Positions 51,425-60,525 of a stretch of 64,000 nt of DNA are shown one piece after another; position 1 is the stretch's first letter, and every line of letters starts with the position of its first letter. The stretch covers positions 193,501 to 257,500 of the forward strand of contig CAJNDS010002527.1 in NCBI GenBank assembly GCA_905221605.1, given 5' to 3'. A program made the position numbers and the translations under genes. Source of the DNA: Symbiodinium natans. Lineage: Eukaryota; Sar; Dinophyceae; Suessiales; Symbiodiniaceae. Under the pieces are notes generated by a model. It worked only from the letters and a program-made list of their open reading frames with translations. It was not told the origin of the DNA and did no database searches.

Positions 51425-53465
51425 AATTATTTAAATCCGACGCCTCAATTAAATAATTTTATTAGACCGTAGGATTTAAATGATTTAATTGGTTTATGGC
51501 TTGGCTGAGTCCCCCCACAATTAAATTGATTTAAACGATTTAAACGATTTAAACGATTCCAATTAAATCGTTTAAATCCGACGCCTCAATTAAATAATTT
51601 AATTCGACCGTAGGATTTAAACGATTTAATTGGGTCCAATTAAATCGTTTAAATCCGACGCCTCAATTAAATAATTTAATTGGACCGTAGGATTTAAACG
51701 ATTTAATTGGGCCCAATTAAATCGTTTAAATCGTTTAAATTAATTTAATTGTGGTGGGAGGTGAGTACAGACAGGCACAGAGCCAATTAGATTATTTAAA
51801 TCCGACGCCTCAATTAAATAATTTTATTAGACCGTAGGATTTAAATGATTTAATTGGTTTATGGCTTGGCTGAGTCCCCCCACAATTAAATTAATTTAAA
51901 CGATTTAAACGATTTAAACGATTTAATTGGGTCCAATTAAATCGTTTAAATCCGACGCCTCAATTAAATAATTTAATTCGACCGTAGGATTTAAACGATT
52001 TAATTGGGTCCAATTAAATCGTTGAAATCCGACGCCTCAATTAAATAATTTAATTGGACCGTAGGATTTAAACGATTTAATTGGGCCCAATTAAATCGTT
52101 TAAATCGTTTAAATCGTTTAAATCGTTTAAATTAATTTAATTGTGGTGGGAGGTGAGTACAGACAGGCACAGAGCCAATTAAATTATTTAAATCCGACGC
52201 CTCAATTAAATAATTTAATTAGACCGTAGGATTTAAATGATTTAATTGGTTTATGGCTTGGCTGAGTCCCCCCACAATTAAATTAATTTAAACGATTTAA
52301 ACGATTTAAACGATTTAAACGATTTAATTGGGTCCAATTAAATCGTTTAAATCCGACGCCTCAATTAAATAATTTAATTCGACCGTAGGATTTAAACGAT
52401 TTAATTGGGTCCAATTAAATCGTTTAAATCCGACGCCTCAATTAAATAATTTAATTGGACCGTAGGATTTAAACGATTTAATTGGGCCCAATTAAATCGT
52501 TTAAATCGTTTAAATCGTTTAAATCGTTTAAATTAATTTAATTGTGGTGGGAGGTGAATACAGACAGGCACAGAGCCAATTAAATTATTTAAATCCGACG
52601 CCTCAATTAAATAATTTAATTAGACCGTAGGATTTAAATGATTTAATTGGTTTATGGCTTGGCTGAGTCCCCCCACAATTAAATTAATTTAAACGATTTA
52701 AACGATTTAAACGATTTAAACGATTTAAACGATTTAATTGGGTCCAATTAAATCGTTTAAATCCGACGCCTCAATTAAATAATTTAATAGACCGTAGGAT
52801 TTAAACGATTTAATTGGGTCCAATTAAATCGTTTAAATCCGACGCCTCAATTAAATAATTTAATTCGACCGTAGGATTTAAACGATTTAATTGGGCCCAA
52901 TTAAATCGTTTAAATCGTTTAAATCGTTTAAATCGTTTAAATTAATTTAATTGTGGTGGGAGGTGAGTACAGACAGGCACAGAGCCAATTAAATTATTTA
53001 AATCCGACGCCTCAATTAAATAATTTTATTAGACCGTAGGATTTAAATGATTTAATTTGGCTGAGTCCCCCCACAATTAAATTAATTTAAACGATTTAAA
53101 CGATTTAAACGATTTAATTGGGTCCAATTAAATCGTTTAAATCCGACGCCTCAATTAAATAATCTAAATAGACCGTAGGATTTAAACGATTTAATTGGGT
53201 CCAATTAAATCGTTTAAATCCGACGCCTCAATTAAATAATTTAATTCGACCGTAGGATTTAAACAATTTAATTGGGCCCAATTAAATCGTTTAAATCCGA
53301 CGCCTCAATTAAATAATTTAATTGCACCGTAGGATTTAAACGATTTAATTGGACCCAATTAAATCGTTTAAATCGTTTAAATCATTTAAATTAATTTAAT
53401 TGTGGTGGGAGGTGAGTATAGACAAGCACAGAGCCAATTAAATTATTTAAATCCGACGCCTTACT
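51425..53465. repeat. AT-rich higher-order repeat (~390-450 bp, five units)
   Basis: Marker GTGGTGGGAGGTGA(G/A)TA(C/T)AGACA near 51751, 52143, 52544, 52953 and 53402. Each unit holds several copies of ATCCGACGCCTCAATTAAAT..TTAATT(C/A/G)GACCGTAGGATTTAAA and runs of TTTAAACGA or its complement. Sub-blocks are palindromic: CCAATTAAATCGTTTAAAT and ATTTAAACGATTTAATTGG face each other. Not coding. Confidence 0.93.
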
Positions 53466-53632
53466 TATTCAAAAAAATAGGGCGTAGGATTTAAATAATT
53501 TAATTAAGCTCTCTCTATTTAAATAGTTTAATTTATTTAAATAAATTAAATTATTTTCTGCTTATTAAAAAAAGGAATGAGCTAAATAGACCCTAAAGGC
53601 TGCTCTTTCATATATATATATACTCCGTACTA

Positions 53633-53661
53633 AGGACTGTTAGTATAAGGGGGAACATCCC
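53633..53661. mobile_element. MITE family 1, single end
   Basis: GGACTGTTAGTATAAGGGGG AACATCCCC equals one end of the family-1 elements; the other end is missing. Confidence 0.6.
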
Positions 53662-53985
53662 CAAATGGAGCCTCCTCTAGGCTCCCCAGGCCCTATCGTG
53701 GTGCAAGAGCCAGCAGCAGCGCAACTTCAATCAAATACGAAGCCCCCAACCAGTCTTCGAAAACACTGCATTCCTAGTTTGCCCATTGAAGGGTTTACTT
53801 GTTCTCCAAATGGCCCATTAAGCAAGCCGAACACTAAAGAGGGGTTGGGCTTTTCAAAGAGCTTAATAAGGGGAGGTTCCCCTAGCCTGCGCAGGCACGG
53901 CGCCCGAAACACTAAACTCTCACTTTTGAGCACGGACTGGGAACCCTAAACTCTCACTAAACCCTCAATTGTCTTTTACTGTCAA

Positions 53986-54174
53986 CTACACTCCCCCCAG
54001 AACCTTAATAAGAATAATATCTTTAATATCCTCTTGAGTTGTATATAAACAAAATACAAAATAATTCCCAAGGGGGCTATAGTCAAGGCCAAGCCGCACT
54101 TCGCTAATGTAGAGCGCCACCTCGTTGGTGCGGAAGCAGGGCAAAGTGAAAGGCGGGTTGTAGCCGAAGAACTC
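53986..54174 (-). CDS. SOUL terminal exon (YNPPFTLP..RTNEV)
   Basis: GGCCCTGCGCAG|GAGTTC. Reads EFFGYNPPFTLPCFRTNEVA LYISEV and stays open to a stop at 53986-53988. The N-P-P-F-T-L-P and R-x-N-E-V pattern is typical of SOUL C-termini. The extra 38 residues after NEVALYI are unusual and may mean a further, unseen intron. Confidence 0.82.
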   Translation of the reverse strand, partial: EFFGYNPPFTLPCFRTNEVALYISEVRLGLDYSPLGNYFVFCLYTTQEDIKDIILIKVLGGV

Positions 54175-57100
54175 CTGCGCAGGGCCGTACGGTATTGCTT
54201 CGCCAACGAGGGGAAAAGATATTGGAGGAAAAAGATATTGGAGAGGGCAACCGTACCCAACACCCCCCCCAAACCCCCCCCCAAAACCCCAAAACCCCAA
54301 AACAGTCCCAAAACCAAACCCCCCCAAACCAAACCCCCCCCCCCCCCCCCCCCCCCCTCCTCCCCAAAACCCCCCCCAACCCCGGGGGGGGACCTATACA
54401 ATTCGAACCAGGGTGAGGTTAGTGAACGCTTGATACCTTGATGCTGCCAGGCAACCCACTTGGGAGACTGAGTGGCCTCATCCATGACGAACCTTGGCTG
54501 CAAAAGCGAGACTTAGGGGTTTAGGGTTTAGGTCGTTCGCCAGTCCGAATTGCAGTGCTTCCAGAGAGCTACAAAGTCAAATGGATCTGAGGCTCACTCT
54601 TCACTCCTCCAAGACCAGGCCTACTACGGTCACAATCCAAACGTACGATTCTGTAAGTAAAGGGGCGGCAAATGGACACTCTATCCAGCTTCCCCAACCC
54701 CTAAACCCCTAAACCCTCGTGCAGTGGGACATGGGATGCCTGGGAAGGACAAGCCGCTCGTAGCATGCTCCAACATAAACTATCTGGGATCTTCCCCCGT
54801 ATACTAACAGTCCTGTTTAGGGTTTAGGGTTTGGAGTTTAGGACCCCCTATTCTAATCCCGATTGTGGACTGTTAGCATAAGGGGGAACATCCCAACTAA
54901 ATCACTGATCAGGACTACCTCGTCTGCAATTCTTACGACAAGTGGCTTCGTTCCCGGGTAAGCAGCTTTCACCTGGTCAATCCTCGGCAAATTAAGCAGG
55001 ATGTGAGTGATGTGAGGTTGAGAGGAGCAGGGCACACCGTGAAGCGAGAGCTCGCAAGTATATCCGGTTGGCGATAGGCAGGCTGCACTGGCACGATCAC
55101 AAAGGCATTGATGACAGCGCAAGCAGTTGAATAAGCTCACGCAAAAAATGATGTTCATGCTCATACGAGGTGCCGTGAATTTGCTGAACCGCAAAGTTTC
55201 AACACGACCGACAAGCTGACCCGACAAACGCAAGACCTCCAGCCAGTACTACATTGTACGCGCGCTACTTCTCTGAATGATATGCATGCAAGGTGCGCGC
55301 CACATGGCCATGAACGAAAGATTCGATAAAGAAAACGTAGGCAGCAACATGACAGGGCTGCTGTTCGTCATATGCGCAGATTTGCCTGGCACCTGTATGC
55401 ACAAGAACCATGTCCGTTGCTGAGGCATTTCAGCCAGACGATCCACTCTAATTCCCAGGCTATTCAGTAGTGCTACACTACCTAAAGTTATAACGTCCTG
55501 CCAAAGACGCTTCCAGGTCACATCTCTGAAGCCTGCGAGTCTCAGCCCACCCACTCCACCCGCCAGCCGACCCCCGACCCCACCCCAAAAACCCTTCCTT
55601 ATACGGAGGGGTCTCCTGGCTGGGCATTGGACCCTGAGAGCCCTTGGCAGTCCTCCAAACTTTTCTCAGGCCGCAACAAGGCGTACCAGCACACAGCAGC
55701 GCACGGCGATCGCCGTGGATGACAGCAAAACGGGGTAGAAAGAGCCAGGCCAAAGAGCCCTCGGCAGGGCTTTGCACAGCTCTGTCCGCTTCCATATCCG
55801 TCCGGAGGGAAGCTACGAGCGCATCTGAAGAAACTGTAGCCTGAGCTTGTTCACCTCACGCAGCTTCGGGCTCTGACGAGCTGCAACATCTGCAGGTGCG
55901 CAGTCGGGCTCTGCAGCGCAGAGTGCATGGGATGGGCGCAGCCTTGAAAGCCGCTGCGAGACCCCAACTGCCGAGGCGGGCGTGCAATGTTGCAGTAGAC
56001 TGAAGACGTGCCTCAACTGTTGAACTTCAAAACCCCGAAACCTTCATCAGCCGTCGGGGAGGTATGAAGACCAGCAGTGTAATGCTCCTGCGGCCCGCCC
56101 CCCCCACCCCACACACAAGGGTGAATCACGTAAACCTAAACTTCAAAGCTACCCTGAGCCCAAACTGCCCTAGACCCTGAGCCCTAAACGCTTTTGAACC
56201 CTAAACCCTAAACCTTTTTGAACCCTAAACCTTTTGAACCCTAAACCCTAAACCCTAAACCCTAAACCCTAAACCCTAAACCCTAAACCCTAAACCCTAA
56301 ACCCTAAACCCTAAACCCTAAACCCTAAGCTGCCCGAGGTGCAGGTTGCCAGCCATGCCTTTGGCCTTCTCAGCGCTGGAGTAGCCGGAGAAGGTGGTCA
56401 CCAGGGCGATGCCTGCAAAAGAGCTGAAGAGGCGAGTAGGGTTTAGGGTTTAGGGTTTAGGGTTTAGGGTTTAGGGTTTAGGGTTTAGGGTTTAGGGTTT
56501 AGGGTTTAGGGTTTAGGGTTTGGGGTTTGGGGTTTGGGGTTTGGGGTTTGGGGTTTGGGGTTTAGGGTTTAGGGTTTAGGGTTTGAGGGTTCGGGTTTAG
56601 GGTTTATAGGGTTTATAGGGTTTATAGGGTTTATAGGGTTTATAGGGTTGATAGGGTTGATAGGGTTTATAGGGTTTATAGGGTTTATAGGGTTTATAGG
56701 GTTTGGGGTTTAGGGTTAGTCAAAAGGGAGAGGTCCTGTAGGCTTTGGGCCGTAAGGGTTAAGGAGGAGTTTCTGTAGATTTCTTAAGGCATGGGCTTTG
56801 CAATGGCTCTGCCAGGCTTTCTAGGGTTTTATGAGGGCGTCCACTCGGGGGTGTCGGGATTTAGGGTTTAGGGTTTAGGGTTTAAGTCTTGCGCTTTCTT
56901 GGGCTTCTTGACTCTTCACTGCTGGAGGAACCCGTAGTGATTAGTTCTTGCGGCTTGAGGCAAACAATTCTCCTTTCGCCTGCGCCTACACGCAATGTAG
57001 CCCAGCTGATGCAAGTTCTTTTGGGTATCTGTAGTTCTAGGACTGCAGAAGCAGCATCCTCACGAACTCACTTCGCTCGCAAATCCTGCCTAAGGGAACC

Positions 57101-60100
57101 CAACCCCCCTCAAACCCTAAACCCTAAACCCTAAACCCTAAACCCTAAACCCTAAACCCTAAACCCTAAACCCTAAACCCTAAACCCTAAACCCTAAACC
57201 CTAAACCCTAAACCCTAAACCGACCCCCCTCAAAAAATGGAACAAGGGCCTACTCGAGCTCCCAGGACATGCGCCGCAGAGCCCCATTTAAGTCTACGGT
57301 ACCAGGAATGCAGAGGCCCTACAAGGGAGGGGCCCCCTTACTAGATCGAGTTAAGGGACTTATAACCTGCTTCTAGGATTCTTACAGTCCACTTCTAGGT
57401 TCTTAGAACTCTACCTATAAGGGGCTCTTAAAACTCTACTTCTTACTAGGAGGGCCCCTCCTTGTCTACTGTTTAAGAACCCACAAAGCAAAAATTATCA
57501 TCCCTAGACAGCCCTTAGAAGCAGTAGTTTCTTGTTGATTCTGAAGCAATTTGTAGTTGCAACATTGGATGTATGGGAACCTAAACCCTAAAAAAGAGCA
57601 ATAAGGGCCTACTCCGGGTCCTAGTGCATCGGGACTTCTAGCCTAATCTAGGATCGTGCATCCAGGGGGCGGCCAGGGATCTGCTCGATCTTGACCCGTG
57701 CATCCATGGGCTTCGGGGGCTGCTCCTGGTGACCGCAGCGATCAAGAGATCGGCATCGGGTTTAGGGCTTTAGGGTTTTAAGGGTTTTCAGGGTTTAAGG
57801 GTTTTAAGGGTTTTAAGTGGGTTTAGGGTTTAGGGTTTAGGGTTTCGCAAGCCTTCACATTGCAAAACTTGCGGTTGCTGCAAGGGGTTTCCGGGACAAA
57901 GCGTGTGGTGAGACATGGAAGCGCTGGGTTTAGGGGTTTAGGGTTCACACGTGTAGTTGCATGAGGAACCTCCCTTCAAAGCCCCGCCCACTTGAGAAAC
58001 CTCCGGAGAAGCAGCCAGCGGGCCCTTTAAACCTTATCAAAGAGAGTTTAGGGTTTAGGGTACACCTTCTGAAGGAGACTCCTAGAGAAGATCCTCTTAG
58101 GAAAGACTCTTAGGAAAACCTTGAATATTTCAAGGGGCCTACCCATCGTAAGCCCGATGCAAAAAGGCACCCGGCCAGTCCTTGTTCTTGAGGTACTTGG
58201 AGGGAAGGATGAAACCTGCAGCTATTGGTGTTTCGGTGTTACTGCTGAAGGCTTCGCGTTCAGGCTGGTCGAGGTGGCCCTAGGCTGAAATGCAATGAAT
58301 GAGGTAATTCGAGCACACATCCGTTGCAGCCCCAATCCCAAAAAAAGCTGACGAGATCAGCCCTTCTTCCAAACCCTGCAGAGCTTTAGCACCCGCCCCC
58401 CATACCCGAACTCCAAACACTTGCCCCAAACCCTCCTAAACCCTAAACCCCTTTACCAAGACAACAGCACAACCTCCGGTCAAGGGGCTCATCGTCTTGC
58501 CAGCCATCTGACTGGCATCCTTGGCTTGCTCAAAAAACCCTCGGAAGGCATGATACATCGAATTTCCCTCTCAAAAAGGGAATCTTTGAACACCTATTAC
58601 TCCCAACCTGGAGCCTGACATCTTCGAAGACAGTCATCCCACCTGACCCACCCGGGGGGTCCACGTAACCATATAAGTTCAATACATTTGGGCCCTTAAA
58701 GTGGTTCCTCTATGGTCTTGCCCAAGAATATGCTATGTGGGTTCACGAGGCTTTTGTGCTTGGAGCTCACATGCTGCATCCCAGCATCCGTCATGACCAC
58801 TGGCGCAGTCATCGCAATAGCCTCGCTGGAGGTCATGACCTGAATGGAACTTCGGAGCTGGAACAGGTTCAGCATGGGTGTTTCAACCATACCTTTTAGC
58901 GGTACTGTACCGCACCGCACCCAGCCCTATGGCCCCTTAAAGCGGCCCTTTATAGGGTTGATTATGGGGATTCTAGGGCCTAAGAGGTTATCCTGGTCCT
59001 AGTGCACTCTCAGAGTCTCTCCTCTCTCTTAGTTATAAAACGCGTTTACAGTTCTCAAGCTGTGCAATGTATACACAGCGCCGAACCGAACTGCTCCCCC
59101 ACACCCCATCCCGGTGGTGGGGGGTGTACAGGGATGTCGGGGTGCTGAAGGTTTATAGGGCGAGCTTTGCGAAGGCCAAGGACACAGTTAGTCGTGCAAC
59201 CGCGGCGATTCAGAGAAAAGGCCCCACATGTTTTACATACTCGTGGGTCGCAAGCTGACGGCCCTTAAGACCCTCAGAAAAATAGAATCCTCAACATGAC
59301 CCTCTTAAACCCAACTATAGGGGAAAATATAAACATGTCCCGAAAAGGCCCACCTAGTGGCTCAAACAAGGCCACAGTGGCCACGGGCGCAGTCATGGCG
59401 ATCTTCTCGCTGCTGGTCATCACCACCGGGGCCGTCATGGCAATTGCCTGCACCAAGCGGGCAGAGATGCAAGAGAGCCAGTCCGAACCCTACCTAACTT
59501 AGGGGATAGGATTAGGGGGACCCTTGGGGGTATAGACCCTCTGAATAAGGTCCCTGTTTAAGAGAGCCAGAAGAGGGTTAAGAAGGGGTTCCCTTTTAAG
59601 GGTCCCCCTTATCCTACCTAGGATAACTGCAGGTATGCAGAGTCCCAGGTCCATGCAGGCCTGCCTGCAACCTCCAAGGGTCTATCATATGTAGGCGAAG
59701 CGGCGGAGCTAGCTGCATGTCTTGCTGCTTAGTTTATGAGGGTGAGAATCATGTTCCACCGGCCATCAAGACCAGAGTTCTCTCAACTTAATCCCGGGGG
59801 GAGGGGGGAGGGTGATTCTCAATTAGGGTCCCTTCCCAGAAAGCCAGCGCATAAGGAATCCTTCTACGTACAGCGTAGAACAACCCCCCATAGGCTGTGT
59901 TGAAGTAGAAACCATAAATTCCGACACGCTTCGTCGGGTGTATATATGGGAGTTTCCGAAAGCAGGCGTTCCTTATTGGGTCCTTATTGTAAGGGAGTCC
60001 TATTATTTGGGGTCTATTTTGGGGGTCTCCTATTTTCGAAAACCCCCAATATGTGCATAAGCAAGGCTGGCGCTGGCCTCCTTGTCGCTGGTCTTCATGG

Positions 60101-60472
60101 ACTGGTTCCTCGGTGGCAAAGCGGCGCCAGGAGGGAGACTGAGGGAAGTTGTGTCTCTTTGAGCCATGTCTGAACACGAAAGTTAGGTGTGCGATCGCTT
60201 GTCCTGTGGCAGCTTGATTTTCTTCTTGGCGGCGCTTGAGGCAAGTTCGCCGGTCGAGATTCTAGCCCCTCTGAAATCTACATCGTGGCTGCTGTGAACA
60301 CTACCCCCTGCAAAACAGCCACAGATCGAAGGACGGATCTCAGGGCTAAGGGATGTAAAAGCGGCCAAGAGCTTCGGGGGCATTTTAGCTTCTGATCGAG
60401 GCTCTTTGGTTCCGAGACGGCGCCGATGTACCCTGCAAGGGTCCAGAAGGCTTCATTCATGAACTTCTTCTC
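53986..60472 (-). CDS. SOUL/HBP heme-binding-protein gene, at least 8 exons
   Basis: Exons in minus order: 60472-60404, 60270-60204, 59447-59382, 58839-58774, 58215-58181, 57725-57658, 56412-56340, 54174-53986. The joined reading follows the SOUL family from its first helix (FWTLAGYIGAVSEP), through the hallmark IAMTAPV, here present three times as IAMTAPVVMTSSE-type units, to FILPSKY, then PKPMDARVKIEQIPGR, then FSGYSSAEKAK, and finally GYNPPFTLPCFRTNEVALYI, which is the usual C-terminal signature. The family binds heme/tetrapyrroles, and the algal and plant members are cytosolic, plastid or eyespot-linked; the site here is unknown because the N-terminal exon is missing. The segment between exons 7 and 8 is also missing. 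Introns hold large telomere-like arrays. Confidence 0.85.
54265..54385. repeat. C-rich low-complexity tract
   Basis: CCCAAAACCCC-type text and long C runs, directly upstream (sense) of the SOUL terminal exon acceptor. Confidence 0.85.
54786..54894. mobile_element. MITE family 1, copy C, with telomere-like insert
   Basis: GGGATCTTCCCCCGTATACT AACAGTCC on the left, GGACTGTTAGCATAAGGGGG AACATCCC on the right. The interior contains TTTAGGG units (54816-54842) absent from copies A and B. Confidence 0.75.
54853..56016 (-). other. Long degenerate open stretch in the last SOUL intron
   Basis: Minus-strand frames at 55813-56016, 55478-55795, 55249-55554 and 54853-55233 follow one another with one frame change or stop between them, as in a decayed single coding region (Cys/Leu-rich; LREVNKLRLQFLQMRS, LRFSKFTAPRMSMNIIF). 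I do not recognise the family. A degraded retroelement or host gene is possible. Confidence 0.3.
56170..56330 (-). repeat. CCCTAAA array after SOUL exon 7
   Basis: About 18 C-strand units (sense: TTTAGGG at the 5' end of the next intron), with CCTTTTTGAA and CCTTTTGAA interruptions near 56190-56235. Confidence 0.94.
56340..56412 (-). CDS. SOUL exon 7 (FSGYSSAEKAK)
   Basis: CTTTTGCAG|GCATCG. Reads IALVTTFSGYSSAEKAKGMA G, the family's F-S-G strand and following helix. The 3' end may be a GC donor at ATGGCTG|GCAACC. Confidence 0.82.
56438..56720 (+). repeat. Composite array: TTTAGGG, TTTGGGG, then GGGTTTATA
   Basis: Eleven TTTAGGG, seven TTTGGGG, four TTTAGGG, then about twelve GGGTTTATA (9-mer) units, each as a homogeneous block. 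On the SOUL sense strand these are C-strand repeats next to the exon 7 acceptor. Confidence 0.95.
57108..57220 (-). repeat. Perfect CCCTAAA array (about 15 units) in SOUL intron 6
   Basis: On the sense (minus) strand of the SOUL gene this is TTTAGGG, in the 5' half of the intron. Confidence 0.95.
57321..57465. mobile_element. MITE-like element, family 6
   Basis: ACAAGGGAGGGGCCCCCTTA CTAG pairs with CTAGGAGGGCCCCTCCTTGT. The interior has three TCTAGG(A/T)T(T)CTTA units. In SOUL intron 6. Confidence 0.7.
57658..57725 (-). CDS. SOUL exon 6
   Basis: GGTCACCAG|GAGCAG. Reads EQPPKPMDARVKIEQIPGRP L, matching the family segment after LPSKY. Confidence 0.78.
57755..57845 (+). repeat. Degenerate TTTAGGG array next to SOUL exon 6
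   Basis: G-strand on plus, i.e. C-strand in the sense of the SOUL gene, directly upstream of the exon 6 acceptor. Confidence 0.8.
58181..58215 (-). CDS. SOUL exon 5 (FILPSKY)
   Basis: ATAGCTGCAG|GTTTC. Reads FILPSKYLKNK in 35 nt, the conserved strand after the IAMTAPV region. It appears to end AACAAG|GACTGG (GA donor). Confidence 0.7.
58774..58839 (-). CDS. SOUL exon 4 (third IAMTAPV)
   Basis: GTTCCATTCAG|GTCATG. Reads VMTSSEAIAMTAPVVMTDAG MQ, then GCATGTGAGC (donor exact position unclear). Confidence 0.8.
59382..59447 (-). CDS. SOUL exon 3 (IAMTAPV twice)
   Basis: The polypyrimidine stretch CTCTCTTGCATCTCTGCCC and GGTGCAG| precede AIAMTAPVVMTSSEKIAMTA PV. The donor is CCCGTG|GCCACT (GC type). 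Confidence 0.82.
59499..59621. mobile_element. MITE-like element, family 7
   Basis: TTAGGGGATAGGATTAGGGG GACCCTTGGG pairs with AAGGGTCCCCCTTATCCTAC CTA. In SOUL intron 2. Confidence 0.65.
59943..60053. mobile_element. MITE-like element, family 8, copy 2
   Basis: TATATGGGAGTTTCCGAAAG on the left, TTTTCGAAAACCCCCAATA on the right, shared interior GGGGTCTATTTTGGGGGTCTCCTAT. Lies in the SOUL intron 2. Confidence 0.65.
60204..60270 (-). CDS. SOUL exon 2
   Basis: GATTTCAG|A..CCACAG|GACAAG. Reads GARISTGELASSAAKKKIKL PQ, the linker before IAMTAPV. The donor is GA-type if the frame is right. Confidence 0.5.
60404..60472 (-). CDS. SOUL exon 1 found
   Basis: CCCCCCAG|GAGAAG. Reads EKKFMNEAFWTLAGYIGAVS EPK, the conserved helix ahead of the IAMTAPV strand. 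Donor unclear. Confidence 0.7.
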
Positions 60473-60486
60473 CTGGGGGGTTGGCA

Positions 60487-60525
60487 CACCCTAAACCCTA
60501 AACCCTAAACCCTAAACCCTAAACC
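60487..60525 (-). repeat. CCCTAAA array upstream of SOUL exon 1
   Basis: Five units. On the SOUL sense strand this is TTTAGGG before an acceptor, an exception to the usual polarity. Confidence 0.92.

Noticed and set aside
49165-51456. Open frames of 217-296 codons with a 29-residue repeat
   Set aside because: Shadows of satellite D; the same DNA is open on both strands because the unit is palindromic and 87 bp long.
59788-60177. 129-codon minus frame overlapping SOUL intron 2
   Set aside because: Covers a MITE-like element and shows no SOUL signature; most likely a chance frame.
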